NCBI RefSeq assembly: GCF_014193655.1
Contig: NZ_JACHZQ010000002.1
Location: 372,001 to 436,000, forward strand
Direction: 5' to 3'
From: Rhizobium sp. BK313
Lineage (GTDB): Bacteria; Pseudomonadota; Alphaproteobacteria; Rhizobiales; Rhizobiaceae
Length of the DNA: 64,000 bases
Part shown: positions 25,070-34,590 of the stretch, in pieces
How the letters are laid out: each line of letters starts with the position of its first letter
How positions within the stretch are numbered: the stretch's first letter is position 1
The notes under the pieces: model-generated
The model's database searches: none
What the model saw: the letters and a program-made list of their open reading frames with translations, nothing else
What the model was told of the DNA's origin: nothing
Position numbers and translations under genes: made by a program

Positions 25070-26320
25070 TCAATGCAGGTTGGGCTGGGCGCCGACGCCC
25101 TTTTCGTCGATCTGATAGCCGCGCCGAAAGCGGTCCAGTCGCAGTTGCCGGGCGGTTTCATGCGGCTCGTTGCGGGCGATCAGATGGGCGTAGCAGTAGC
25201 CGGAGGCCGGCGTCGCCTTGAAGCCGCCATAACACCAGCCGGCATTCAGATAGAGATTGTCGATATGGGTGCGATCGATGATCGGCGATCCGTCCATACT
25301 CATATCCATGATGCCGCCCCAAGTGCGCAGGGTGCGCACGCGGGTCAGCGACGGGATCATCGCGACGCCGGCCTCAGCGACGTGTTCGACGGTCGCGAGA
25401 TTGCCGCGCTGGGCATAGGAATTGTAGCCATCGATGTCGCCGCCGAAGACAAGGCCGCCCTTGTCCGATTGGGAGACGTAGAAATGGCCGGCACCGAAGG
25501 TGACGACTGTGTCGATGAAAGGCTTCAGCCCTTCGGAAACGAAGGCCTGCAGCACATGGCTTTCGATCGGCAGGCGCAGGCCGGCCATGTCGGCGACGAC
25601 AGTGGAGTTGCCGGCAGCCGCGAGCGCCAGCTTGCCGCAGCCGATGAAGCCCTTTGAGGTCTCGACACCGGTTACGCTGCCGTTCTCGGTGCGGATGCCG
25701 GTCACCTCGCAGCCGGTAATAATGTCGACGCCGCGGCTGTCGGCGCCGCGGGCATAGCCCCAGGCGACCGCGTCGTGGCGAACCGTGCCGCCGCGCGGCT
25801 GGAACAGGCCGCCCATGATGGGAAAGCGGGCATTATCGAAATCGAGGAAGGGCAGCATCTTGCGCACGGCCGTTCGATCGAGGAATTCAGCGTCGACGCC
25901 GTGCAGCCGCATGGCGTTGCCGCGACGGGTATAGGCGTCACGTTGTGCATCGGAATGGAAAAGATTGAGCACACCGCGCTGCGAGACCATGGCGTTGAAG
26001 TTGAAATCCTGCTCCAGTCCCTCCCAGAGCTTCATCGACAGCTCGTAGAAAGGGTTGTTGCCGGGCAACAGGTAGTTCGAACGGATGATCGTTGTGTTGC
26101 GGCCGATATTGCCCGAGCCGAGATAGCCCTTCTCCAATACCGCGACATTGGTGATGCCGAAGGTCTTGGCAAGGTAATAGGCCGTTGCAAGTCCATGGCC
26201 GCCACCACCGACGATGACGACGTCATAGTGCGGCTTCGGCGCGGGACTGCGCCAGGCGGAGGCCCAGTCCTTGTTGCCGCGAAGACCGTTCAGAAAGATC
26301 GAAAGTGCGGAATAGCGCAT
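25070..26320 (-). CDS. mgdA: N-methylglutamate dehydrogenase / sarcosine oxidase beta subunit
   Basis: This 416-residue flavoprotein is SoxB-like. It has a DAO-type FAD fold (VVIVGGGGHGLATAYYLAK near residue 35) and the beta-subunit core with GGIMDMSMDGSPIIDRT and NAGWCYGGFKATPASG. It oxidises the N-methyl group of N-methylglutamate (or sarcosine) at the covalent/non-covalent flavins shared with the alpha subunit. It is the first gene of the operon and is divergent from the AraC-type regulator. Confidence 0.9.
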   Translation of the reverse strand: MRYSALSIFLNGLRGNKDWASAWRSPAPKPHYDVVIVGGGGHGLATAYYLAKTFGITNVAVLEKGYLGSGNIGRNTTIIRSNYLLPGNNPFYELSMKLWEGLEQDFNFNAMVSQRGVLNLFHSDAQRDAYTRRGNAMRLHGVDAEFLDRTAVRKMLPFLDFDNARFPIMGGLFQPRGGTVRHDAVAWGYARGADSRGVDIITGCEVTGIRTENGSVTGVETSKGFIGCGKLALAAAGNSTVVADMAGLRLPIESHVLQAFVSEGLKPFIDTVVTFGAGHFYVSQSDKGGLVFGGDIDGYNSYAQRGNLATVEHVAEAGVAMIPSLTRVRTLRTWGGIMDMSMDGSPIIDRTHIDNLYLNAGWCYGGFKATPASGYCYAHLIARNEPHETARQLRLDRFRRGYQIDEKGVGAQPNLH

Positions 26321-26371
26321 GGTGGTATCCGAAAGAGATGTCCCATGATGACAGATTGACGTACGCTGACT

Positions 26372-26381
26372 TGCACGTGCA
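26372..26381. promoter_or_regulatory. palindrome in the mgdA/regulator divergent region
   Basis: TGCACGTGCA is a perfect ten-base palindrome in the 86-base gap between divergent mgdA and the AraC-type regulator gene. A regulator site is plausible; the binder is unknown. Confidence 0.35.
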
Positions 26382-26406
26382 GGACATTATTCGCTAAAAA
26401 AGAGAC

Positions 26407-27366
26407 ATGAGCCCAGCCGATACCAAAAGCGCCCAGAAAATCGGTTTCCTCCTCCTGCCGGAGTTTGCGCTGATGTCCTATGCGTCCGCGACCGAGCCGC
26501 TTCGTGCGGCAAACCTTATCGCCGGACGCGAGCTATACCGTCTCTCCATATTTTCTCCGGATGGCGGGTCGGCGCCGTCCTCGTCGGGCGCCGTGGTTCC
26601 CGCAGTACCTCTGCCATCTCGTGGCACTGGCCTCGATATGGTCTTCGTTTGCGCCGGCGGTTCGCCGCGCGACTGGCATCATCCGGCCGTGCATGCGTGC
26701 CTTCGGCAATTGGCGCGCGAAGGCGTGCGGATCGGCGGCATTTCGGGAGGCCCCTATCTGCTTGCCGCCGCAGGGCTGCTTGCCGGGCGTGATTTCACCA
26801 TTCATTGGGAACATGCGCCGGCGTTGCTCGAAGCCTTTCCCGATCTTGCGCCGCGTCAGGCCCGCTTCGTCATAGACGGCAATCGCATCACCTGCGGTGG
26901 CGGCATCGCGCCGCTGGACATGATGCATGCGCTGATCGCCGAGCGCATGGGCGCGGATTTTGCTCGCCGCGTCAGCGACTGGTACTTGCATACGCAGATC
27001 GGCGAACCGACCGCCCCGCAGCGAGCCTCGCTTGCAGAGCGCTACGGCGTGCACCATCCGGGGCTGCTCAGCGTCCTTGCCAAGATGGAGGAGACCATTG
27101 AGATGCCGCTCGATCGGACGACGATGGCGCGGATCGCCGGCGTTACCGCCCGCCATCTCGACAGGCTCTTCGCGGCCCATCTGCAGACGACCTTTCTCGA
27201 GCAATATCGCCGCATCCGGCTACAGCATGCGTTACGCCTTTTGCGCCAAAGCCCGCTGTCGATCTCGGAAATCGCGGTTGCGACCGGCTTTTCCAGTGCT
27301 GGGCATTTCTCGCGACTGTTTCGCGAGGCTTTTGGACGTGCGCCGCGCGATATGCGGCGGGATTAG
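26407..27366 (+). CDS. GlxA-type AraC-family transcriptional regulator
   Basis: This 319-residue regulator has a DJ-1/PfpI-like N-terminal domain (GFLLLPEFALMSYASATEPLR, then GGISGGPYLLAAAGLL near residue 115) that senses a ligand. Two AraC helix-turn-helix motifs follow at the C-terminus (MARIAGVTARHLDRLF; ISEIAVATGFSSAGHFSRLFR). Such GlxA-type regulators often control carnitine, betaine or sarcosine catabolism. Its divergent position suggests control of mgdABCD. Confidence 0.88.
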   Translation: MSPADTKSAQKIGFLLLPEFALMSYASATEPLRAANLIAGRELYRLSIFSPDGGSAPSSSGAVVPAVPLPSRGTGLDMVFVCAGGSPRDWHHPAVHACLRQLAREGVRIGGISGGPYLLAAAGLLAGRDFTIHWEHAPALLEAFPDLAPRQARFVIDGNRITCGGGIAPLDMMHALIAERMGADFARRVSDWYLHTQIGEPTAPQRASLAERYGVHHPGLLSVLAKMEETIEMPLDRTTMARIAGVTARHLDRLFAAHLQTTFLEQYRRIRLQHALRLLRQSPLSISEIAVATGFSSAGHFSRLFREAFGRAPRDMRRD

Positions 27367-27407
27367 ACTTTCTTCACGGTTGAGAAATTTTCACTGCGGC
27401 GATAGGG

Positions 27408-27425
27408 TGATTTTCAGAAAAATCA
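27408..27425. promoter_or_regulatory. inverted repeat before the XRE-cupin gene
   Basis: TGATTTT-CAGA-AAAATCA is a perfect seven-base inverted repeat ending 22 bases before the XRE-cupin start codon. That fits an autoregulatory operator. Confidence 0.45.
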
Positions 27426-27447
27426 TCTGGCGACGAAGGAAAATTGA

Positions 27448-28131
27448 ATGAAAACCAAGCGCGGAGCGACGGAGCAGAAGGATCACACGCCTGGCGGCCG
27501 GGCCGCCTTCACACAGGATCCACATGCCGTTCGCGAGCCGAAGGAAAACAACCTCGAAATGGCGATCGGCCATGAGGTGCGCGCCTTCCGCAAGAAACTC
27601 GGTATCACGGTGACGGATCTGGCGGCTGCGACCGGCATATCGCTCGGCATGTTGTCGAAGATCGAGAATGGCAATATTTCGCCGTCTCTGACGACGCTGC
27701 AATCGCTGTCACGCGCCCTCGGCATGCCGCTCACCGCCTTTTTTCGCCGCTACGAGGAGCCGCGCAACGCTGTCTTCGTCAAGGCGGGACAGGGCATCGA
27801 ACTTGAACGCCGCGGCACGCGCGCCGGCCATCAGTATAATCTGCTCGGGCACATCGACAACAACACAAGCGGCGTCATCGTTGAACCCTACCTCATAACC
27901 CTGACGGCTGATTCCGACGTCTTTCCGACGTTCCAGCACGAAGGCATGGAGTTTCTCTACATGCTCGAAGGCGAGGTCGTTTATCGTCATGGCGACCAGC
28001 GTTTCCCCATGCAGCCGGGCGACAGCCTGTTCTTTGATGCCGATGCGCCGCACGGTCCCGAGGTGCTCGTCAAGCTGCCGGCCCGCTACTTGTCGATCAT
28101 CAGCTATCCGCAAGTGGGCAAGAATGGCTGA
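27448..28131 (+). CDS. XRE-family regulator with cupin sensor
   Basis: This 227-residue protein joins an XRE helix-turn-helix (VTDLAAATGISLGMLSKIEN, residues ~50-105) to a C-terminal cupin barrel (EGMEFLYMLEGEVVYRHGD and PGDSLFFDADAPHGP near residue 190). Such regulators respond to small metabolites. It lies just upstream of the mgs-gmaS genes and probably controls them. AAGGA precedes the ATG. Confidence 0.85.
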   Translation: MKTKRGATEQKDHTPGGRAAFTQDPHAVREPKENNLEMAIGHEVRAFRKKLGITVTDLAAATGISLGMLSKIENGNISPSLTTLQSLSRALGMPLTAFFRRYEEPRNAVFVKAGQGIELERRGTRAGHQYNLLGHIDNNTSGVIVEPYLITLTADSDVFPTFQHEGMEFLYMLEGEVVYRHGDQRFPMQPGDSLFFDADAPHGPEVLVKLPARYLSIISYPQVGKNG

Positions 28132-28221
28132 CTTGCCTTAAAAGAAAAATTTATTCTTCCTAGTTGTAGTTCAAAAAAAGACCTGTTACTCATTTTGCAG
28201 ATGCGAACGGAGGGTCTGGTC

Positions 28222-29118
28222 ATGTGCGGAATTGTGGGTCTCTTCCTGAAGGATAAAAGCCTGGAGCCTCAGCTTGGCGCGCTCCTGTCGTCCATGCTGG
28301 TGACGATGACCGATCGCGGGCCGGACAGTGCCGGCATTGCCATCTATGGTGACGGCAATGGCGACAAGGCGAAGATCACCATTCAGTCCGCCAACCCGAA
28401 GAAGGATTTCGCCGATCTCGAAGCGGCGCTGATGAGGGCGCTCGACAGCTATCTTTCGATCGAGGTCAAAAGTACGCATGCGGTCATTATGCTGCCGAAG
28501 GACCGGCTCGACGAAGGTCGCGCGGCGATAGCCGAACTTCGCCCCGATGTGCGCATCATGAGCAGCGGCGATGCGATCGAGATCTATAAGGAAACCGGCC
28601 TGCCGAAGGATGTCGTCTCCCGCTTTTCGGTCACTTCGATGGCGGGCACGCATGGTATCGGCCACACGCGCATGGCAACGGAGTCCGCCGTCACGACGCT
28701 TGGCGCCCATCCTTTCTCGACCGGCTCCGACCAGTGCCTTGTGCACAACGGTTCGCTGTCGAACCACAACAACCTGCGCCGTGAGCTCAAGCATCAGGGC
28801 ATGACCTTCGAGACGGAAAACGACTCCGAGGTTGCAGCCGCCTATCTGACGGCCGAAATGGCCAAGGGCAAGAACCTGGGCGAAGCGCTGGAGAGCGCGG
28901 TCGACGACCTCGATGGTTTTTTCACCTTCGTCGTCGGCACCAAGTCGGGCTTCGGCGTCGTGCGCGACGCGATCGCCTGCAAGCCCGCCGTCATGGCTGA
29001 AACGGATCGCTATGTCGCTTTCGGTTCGGAATATCGTGCGCTTGTCAGCCTGCCCGGCATCGAAGCGGCCCGCGTCTGGGAGCCTGAGCCGGCGACCGTT
29101 TATTTCTGGGAACGCTGA
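28222..29118 (+). CDS. mgsA: N-methylglutamate synthase subunit A (class II amidotransferase)
   Basis: The 298-residue protein is a GlxB-type class II glutamine amidotransferase. I start it at 28222 because the catalytic Cys must follow Met directly (MCGIVGLF), and GGAGGG stands eight bases before; a longer frame from 28195 would bury it. Other family marks are DRGPDSAGIAIYG and THGIGHTRMATES. With mgsB and mgsC it transfers methylamine from gamma-glutamylmethylamide to form N-methylglutamate. Confidence 0.88.
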   Translation: MCGIVGLFLKDKSLEPQLGALLSSMLVTMTDRGPDSAGIAIYGDGNGDKAKITIQSANPKKDFADLEAALMRALDSYLSIEVKSTHAVIMLPKDRLDEGRAAIAELRPDVRIMSSGDAIEIYKETGLPKDVVSRFSVTSMAGTHGIGHTRMATESAVTTLGAHPFSTGSDQCLVHNGSLSNHNNLRRELKHQGMTFETENDSEVAAAYLTAEMAKGKNLGEALESAVDDLDGFFTFVVGTKSGFGVVRDAIACKPAVMAETDRYVAFGSEYRALVSLPGIEAARVWEPEPATVYFWER

Positions 29119-29172
29119 AAGCCGGCACGGCGGCTTCAATCTTTCGGTTCGTATTCAGTTCAGGACGATGAT

Positions 29173-29859
29173 ATGCCCACATTCGATCTTGCGGTGACCC
29201 CGCTTCGTGATCTCAATCAGACCCTGCACGACATCGCGCAGGGCGATAACGACCTTCGGTTCGAAGTCGTCAATCCGCGTGGCCATCATGCCGTCGCCGC
29301 TGGCGTCCACGCGCCCGTCAGCATCGATATCCGCGGCAGCGTCGGTTACTACTGCGGTGGTATGAACGAAGAGGCTGATATCACCGTGCACGGCTCGGCT
29401 GGCCCCGGCGTCGGCGAGAACATGATGTCGGGCCGCATCACCGTCAAAGGCGATGCCAGCCAGTATGCGGGTGCGACCGGTTGCGGTGGCCTTTTGGTGA
29501 TCGAAGGCAATGCCTCCTCGCGCTGCGGCATCTCGATGAAAGGCATTGACATCGTCGTGCGTGGCAATATCGGCCATATGTCCGCTTTCATGGCGCAGGC
29601 CGGCAACCTCGTCGTTCTCGGCGATGCCGGCGAGGCGCTGGGCGACTCCCTCTACGAGGCGCGCATCTTCGTGCGCGGCAAGGTCCAGAGTCTCGGCGCC
29701 GACTGTATCGAGAAGGAGATGCGCCCCGAGCACATCGAATTGCTCGGCCGCCTCCTCGACAAGGCGGGCATCACCGATGCAAGGCCCGAGGAATTCAGCC
29801 GCTACGGCTCCGCCCGCAAGCTCTACAGCTTCCACGTCGACAACGCCGACGCCTATTAG
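29173..29859 (+). CDS. mgsB: N-methylglutamate synthase subunit B (GXGXG domain)
   Basis: This 228-residue protein is the GlxC type, equal to the C-terminal GXGXG beta-helix domain of glutamate synthase. Repeated glycine turns (GYYCGGMNEEADITVHGSAG, then GGLLVIEGNASSRCG) mark the helix. It has a structural role in the synthase complex. It lies 54 bases after mgsA. Confidence 0.88.
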   Translation: MPTFDLAVTPLRDLNQTLHDIAQGDNDLRFEVVNPRGHHAVAAGVHAPVSIDIRGSVGYYCGGMNEEADITVHGSAGPGVGENMMSGRITVKGDASQYAGATGCGGLLVIEGNASSRCGISMKGIDIVVRGNIGHMSAFMAQAGNLVVLGDAGEALGDSLYEARIFVRGKVQSLGADCIEKEMRPEHIELLGRLLDKAGITDARPEEFSRYGSARKLYSFHVDNADAY

Positions 29860-29877
29860 ATCCTATAGAGGTTTTTC

Positions 29878-31206
29878 ATGAGCTATCACAATCCGCCCAC
29901 AAAGCCTCGCCTTTCGGCAACCTTCGACGAATATACGATGTCGGAAATCCGTCGCGCGGCGGCGACCGGCATCTATGATATCCGCGGCGGCGGTGCCAAG
30001 CGCAAGCTGCCGCATTTTGACGACCTTCTCTTCCTTGGCGCCTCGATCTCCCGCTATCCGCTGGAGGGCTATCGCGAAAAATGCGGCACCAATGTCGTGC
30101 TCGGCTCGCGGTTCGCCAAGAAGCCGATCGAATTGAAGATTCCGATCACCATTGCCGGCATGAGCTTCGGCTCGCTCTCTGGCCCCGCCAAGGAGGCGCT
30201 CGGCCGCGGGGCGACAATCGCCGGCACGTCGACCACCACCGGCGACGGCGGCATGACGGAGGAGGAACGCGGCCATTCGCAGCTCCTCGTCTATCAATAT
30301 CTTCCTTCGCGTTACGGCATGAACCCGAAGGATCTGCGGCGTGCCGACGCGATCGAAATCGTTGTCGGCCAAGGCGCCAAGCCCGGCGGCGGCGGCATGC
30401 TGCTCGGCCAGAAGATTTCCGATCGTGTTGCCGATATGCGCACGCTGCCGAAGGGCATCGATCAGCGCTCGGCTAGCCGTCACCCCGATTGGACCGGTCC
30501 GGACGATCTTGAGATCAAGATCCTCGAACTGCGCGAAATCACCAGCTGGGAGAAACCGATCTACGTGAAGGTCGGCGGCGCGCGACCCTATTACGACACC
30601 GCACTTGCGGTGAAGTCCGGCGCCGACGTCGTCGTGCTCGACGGCATGCAGGGTGGCACTGCCGCGACGCAGGAGGTCTTCATCGAGCATGTCGGCATGC
30701 CGACGCTTGCCTGCATCCGACCCGCCGTCCAGGCGCTGCAGGATCTCGGCATGCACCGCAAGGTGCAGCTCATCGTCTCCGGCGGCATCCGCAATGGCGC
30801 TGACGTGGCAAAGGCGCTTGCGCTCGGCGCCGACGCGGTCTCCATCGGTACGGCGGCGCTTATCGCCATCGGCGAGAACGATCCGCGCTGGACGGCCGAT
30901 TATGAAGCGCTCGGGACGACGGCTGCCGCCTATGACGACTGGCACGAGGGCAAGGATCCGGCCGGCATCACCACGCAGGATCCCGAACTGATGAAGCGTG
31001 TCGATCCGGTTGCCGCCGGCCGCCGCCTGGCCAACTATCTGAAGGTCATGGCGCTCGAGACGCAGACCATCGCCCGCGCCTGCGGCAAGAACCACGTCCA
31101 CAACCTCGAACCCGAGGATCTCTGCGCTTTGACGATCGAGGCATCCGCCATGGCGCAGGTGCCGCTCGCCGGCACGAACTGGATCCCCGGAAAGGGAGGC
31201 TACTGA
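29878..31206 (+). CDS. mgsC: N-methylglutamate synthase subunit C (FMN glutamate-synthase domain)
   Basis: This 442-residue protein is the FMN-binding central domain of glutamate synthase as a separate polypeptide (GlxD type). Typical parts are ITIAGMSFGSLSGPAKEALG, QGAKPGGGGMLLGQKI and the phosphate-binding LIVSGGIRNGADVAKALALG near residue 295. It probably holds FMN and an iron-sulfur cluster near the C-terminal Cys residues. Confidence 0.9.
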   Translation: MSYHNPPTKPRLSATFDEYTMSEIRRAAATGIYDIRGGGAKRKLPHFDDLLFLGASISRYPLEGYREKCGTNVVLGSRFAKKPIELKIPITIAGMSFGSLSGPAKEALGRGATIAGTSTTTGDGGMTEEERGHSQLLVYQYLPSRYGMNPKDLRRADAIEIVVGQGAKPGGGGMLLGQKISDRVADMRTLPKGIDQRSASRHPDWTGPDDLEIKILELREITSWEKPIYVKVGGARPYYDTALAVKSGADVVVLDGMQGGTAATQEVFIEHVGMPTLACIRPAVQALQDLGMHRKVQLIVSGGIRNGADVAKALALGADAVSIGTAALIAIGENDPRWTADYEALGTTAAAYDDWHEGKDPAGITTQDPELMKRVDPVAAGRRLANYLKVMALETQTIARACGKNHVHNLEPEDLCALTIEASAMAQVPLAGTNWIPGKGGY

Positions 31207-31286
31207 TTTCTACCGGCCGGGCAAACGTCCCGGCCGTCTCGCATCCATAACCAAAGTGTCTCTAAGAAATCCAAAGGGGAACGAGA

Positions 31287-32594
31287 ATGACACTGGATCT
31301 TGCTGCTTTTGCGAAAGACAAAGGCATCAAATATTTCATGATCAGCTATACCGATCTCTTCGCGGGCCAGCGCGCCAAGCTGGTGCCGGCGCAGGCGATC
31401 GCCGGCATGCAGGAAGAGGGCGCGGGTTTTGCAGGTTTTGCCACCTGGCTCGATATGACGCCCGCTCACCCTGATCTTTTCGCCGTTCCGGATCCTTCTT
31501 CCGTCATCCAGCTCCCATGGAAGAAGGAAGTGGCCTGGGTTGCTGCGGACTGCATGATGGAAGGCGAACTTGTCGCCCAGGCGCCGCGCAACGTTTTGAA
31601 AAAGCTCGTCAGAAGAGCCGAAGTCGAAGGCATGCGGGTCAAGACCGGCGTCGAGGCCGAATTCTTCCTGATCACCGCTGACGGCTCGAAAATATCGGAC
31701 GAATACGATACCGCCGAAAAGCCGTGTTACGACCAGCAGGCGGTCATGCGCCGTTATGATGTGATCGCCGAAATCTGCGACTACATGCTGGAACTCGGCT
31801 GGGGCGCCTATCAGAACGATCACGAGGATGCCAACGGCCAGTTCGAGATGAACTGGGAATTCGACGATGCGTTGAAGACGGCAGACAAACATTCCTTCTT
31901 CAAGTTCATGGTGAAGTCTATCGCCGAAAAGCACGGGCTTCGCGCCACCTTCATGCCGAAGCCTTTCAAAGGGCTGACGGGCAATGGCTGCCATTGCCAT
32001 GTCTCGGTGTGGGACAATGACGGCAAGACCAACGTCTTTGCCGACAGGCAAGCGGAATTCGGCCTCTCGGCGGAAGGCAGGCATTTCCTTGGCGGCATCA
32101 TGAAACATGCCTCGTCGCTTGCCGCGATCACCAATCCGACGGTCAACTCCTACAAGCGCATCAACGCGCCGCGCACGACGTCGGGCGCTACCTGGTCGCC
32201 CAACACCGTGACCTGGACCGGCAACAACCGCACCCACATGGTGCGCGTGCCGGGGCCCGGCCGTTTCGAGCTGCGTCTGCCCGACGGCGCGGTCAATCCC
32301 TATCTCCTGCAAGCCATCATTATCGCCGCCGGCCTCGACGGCATCCGCAACAAGGCGGATCCCGGCCCGCATCACGACATCGACATGTATGCGGAAGGCC
32401 ATCTTGTGAAGGACGCGCCGCGCCTGCCGCTCAATCTGCTCGATGCATTGCGCGCCTACGATGCCGATGAGGGCCTGAAGGAAGCGATCGGGGCCGAATT
32501 CTCCGCCGCCTACCTCAAGCTCAAGCAGCAGGAATGGAATTCCTACTGCTCGCATTTCACGCAGTGGGAACGCGAGACTACGCTTGACGTCTGA
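31287..32594 (+). CDS. gmaS: gamma-glutamylmethylamide synthetase (GlnT/GS family)
   Basis: The 435-residue protein has the glutamine-synthetase fold: an active-site loop (TGVEAEFFLI near residue 130), DHEDANGQFEMNW, and FMPKPFKGLTGNGCHCHVS near 225. It belongs to the GlnT-like group that contains GmaS, which joins methylamine to glutamate using ATP. The surrounding mgs and mgd genes favour that over ammonia assimilation. GGGGAACG precedes the ATG. Confidence 0.85.
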   Translation: MTLDLAAFAKDKGIKYFMISYTDLFAGQRAKLVPAQAIAGMQEEGAGFAGFATWLDMTPAHPDLFAVPDPSSVIQLPWKKEVAWVAADCMMEGELVAQAPRNVLKKLVRRAEVEGMRVKTGVEAEFFLITADGSKISDEYDTAEKPCYDQQAVMRRYDVIAEICDYMLELGWGAYQNDHEDANGQFEMNWEFDDALKTADKHSFFKFMVKSIAEKHGLRATFMPKPFKGLTGNGCHCHVSVWDNDGKTNVFADRQAEFGLSAEGRHFLGGIMKHASSLAAITNPTVNSYKRINAPRTTSGATWSPNTVTWTGNNRTHMVRVPGPGRFELRLPDGAVNPYLLQAIIIAAGLDGIRNKADPGPHHDIDMYAEGHLVKDAPRLPLNLLDALRAYDADEGLKEAIGAEFSAAYLKLKQQEWNSYCSHFTQWERETTLDV

Positions 32595-32691
32595 GCCAGT
32601 GGCCCGACGTTTAAAAATCGTGACGCAAAACGCCGGAGCCGGGAACCCGGCCAATGACAGTCTGCGCGCTTCGAATGACAAGGGAAGAGAC

Positions 32692-33576
32692 ATGAAGAGC
32701 TATGTTCTACGGGTATCGTGCAAATCGACGCGCGGGATTGTTGCGGCGATAGCGAATTATCTGGCCGATCAGGGCTGCAACATCGTCGACTCCAGCCAGT
32801 TCGACGATCTCGATACCGGCAAGTTCTTCATGCGCGTCTCCTTCATCTCCGAGGAAGGGGTGGGCCAGGAGACGCTGGTCGACGGCTTCAAGCCGGTCGC
32901 CAAGAAATTCGAGATGGAGGCCGAGATCTACGATGCCCACACGCGCATGAAGGTGCTGCTGATGGTGTCGCGCTTCGGCCACTGCCTCAACGACCTGCTG
33001 TACCGCTGGAAGATCGGCGCGCTGCCGATCGACATCGTCGGCGTCGTCTCCAACCATTTCGATTACCAGAAGGTGGTCGTCAACCACGACATCCCCTTCC
33101 ACCACATCAAGGTGACGAAGGACAACAAGCCGCAGGCCGAAGCGCAGCTGCTGGAGCTTGTCGAGCAGACCGGCACCGAACTGATCGTGCTCGCCCGCTA
33201 CATGCAGGTGTTGTCGGATGCGCTGTGCAAGAAGATGTCGGGCCGGATCATCAACATCCACCATTCCTTCCTGCCGAGCTTCAAAGGGGCGAACCCCTAC
33301 AAGCAGGCCTATGAGCGCGGCGTCAAGCTGATCGGGGCGACGGCACACTACGTCACCGGCGATCTCGACGAGGGTCCGATCATCGAGCAGGACACGGCGC
33401 GCATCACGCATGCGCAGTCGGCCGACGATTATGTGTCGATCGGCCGCGATGTCGAAAGCCAGGTGCTGGCCCGGGCCATCCATGCCCATATCCACTACCG
33501 CACCTTCCTCAACGGCAACCGCACCATCGTCTTCCCGGCAAGCCCCGGAAGCTATGCTTCGGAGAGGATGGGATAG
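32692..33576 (+). CDS. purU: formyltetrahydrofolate deformylase
   Basis: This 294-residue protein has an N-terminal ACT domain ([20 protein letters not shown]) and a formyltransferase-like catalytic domain with [20 protein letters not shown] and [17 protein letters not shown]. It releases formate from 10-formyl-tetrahydrofolate, the last step of C1 oxidation from methylated amines. The frame runs back to 32584, overlapping gmaS, but AGGGAAG before the ATG at 32692 and the family N-terminus support this start. It ends two bases before folD. Confidence 0.92.
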   Translation: MKSYVLRVSCKSTRGIVAAIANYLADQGCNIVDSSQFDDLDTGKFFMRVSFISEEGVGQETLVDGFKPVAKKFEMEAEIYDAHTRMKVLLMVSRFGHCLNDLLYRWKIGALPIDIVGVVSNHFDYQKVVVNHDIPFHHIKVTKDNKPQAEAQLLELVEQTGTELIVLARYMQVLSDALCKKMSGRIINIHHSFLPSFKGANPYKQAYERGVKLIGATAHYVTGDLDEGPIIEQDTARITHAQSADDYVSIGRDVESQVLARAIHAHIHYRTFLNGNRTIVFPASPGSYASERMG

Positions 33577-33578
33577 CG

Positions 33579-34478
33579 ATGGCTGACATCATCGATGGCA
33601 AGCAGGTGGCTGCTTCGGTAATTGATGCGGTGAAGACGGCGACCGCAGCACTGGAGAAGGATACGGGTGTGAAGACCGGCCTTGCCGTCGTCATCGTCGG
33701 CGACGATCCGGCCAGCCACACCTATGTCGGGGCCAAGGGCCGCATGGCCAAGGAATGCGGCTTCACCTCCATCCAGCACACGCTGCCGGCCGAGACGACG
33801 CAGGACGAGCTGGCAAGGCTGGTGGCCTCGCTGAACGAGGATGCGTCCATCCACGGCATCCTGGTGCAGCTGCCGCTGCCGAAACATTTGAACTCAGAGG
33901 CGATCATCCAGTCGATCCGGCCGGACAAGGATGTCGACGGCCTTCATGTCGTCAATGCCGGCAAGCTGGCGACCGGCGATCTCGCCACCGGGCTGATCTC
34001 CTGCACGCCGGCCGGCGCCATGTTGTTGGTGCGCCGTGTGCATGGCGAGGACTTGTCGGGTCTTACTGCCGTCGTCATCGGCCGCTCGAACCTGTTCGGC
34101 AAGCCGATGGCGCAACTGCTGCTGCATGCCAATGCGACGGTGACGACGGCGCATTCGAAGACCAAGGACCTGCCGGCGGTTGCCCGCAATGCCGATATCC
34201 TGGTGGCGGCGGTCGGCCGGCCGGAAATGGTCAAAGCCGATTGGGTCAAGCCCGGTGCCACCGTCATCGATGTCGGCATCAACCGCATTGCCGCACCGGA
34301 CAAGGGTGAAGGCAAGACACGCCTTGTCGGCGATGTCGCCTTTGCCGAGGCCGCGGAAGTTGCTGCCGTCATCACGCCGGTGCCCGGCGGTGTCGGGCCG
34401 ATGACCATCGCCATGCTGATGGCCAATACAGCCATCGCCGCACATCGTGCCGCCGGCAGGCCGGCGCCGAGGTTCTGA
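33579..34478 (+). CDS. folD: methylenetetrahydrofolate dehydrogenase/cyclohydrolase
   Basis: This 299-residue bifunctional enzyme converts methylene- to formyl-tetrahydrofolate with NADP. Family motifs are visible: [20 protein letters not shown] with the catalytic Lys, [29 protein letters not shown] and [15 protein letters not shown]. It is probably a second, catabolic copy that works with purU on the C1 units from MgdABCD. Confidence 0.95.
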   Translation: MADIIDGKQVAASVIDAVKTATAALEKDTGVKTGLAVVIVGDDPASHTYVGAKGRMAKECGFTSIQHTLPAETTQDELARLVASLNEDASIHGILVQLPLPKHLNSEAIIQSIRPDKDVDGLHVVNAGKLATGDLATGLISCTPAGAMLLVRRVHGEDLSGLTAVVIGRSNLFGKPMAQLLLHANATVTTAHSKTKDLPAVARNADILVAAVGRPEMVKADWVKPGATVIDVGINRIAAPDKGEGKTRLVGDVAFAEAAEVAAVITPVPGGVGPMTIAMLMANTAIAAHRAAGRPAPRF

Positions 34479-34590
34479 GAGAATACCGTTGGGGCGGAGC
34501 CGATAAAATCGTTGCGATCGGCTTGCCACGGCGCAAAAGACGATTATAGTCAAGAAATAATTATTCCGTACAGGAAAAAGAGGGAACGAA

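Noticed and set aside
29863..31101. 412-codon frame antisense to mgsC
   Set aside because: Shadow of a strongly biased gene; no recognisable domain.
34498..34523. AGCCGAT/ATCGGCT hairpin between folD and dmmD
   Set aside because: A 12-base loop, a short stem and no T-run; too weak to call a terminator.
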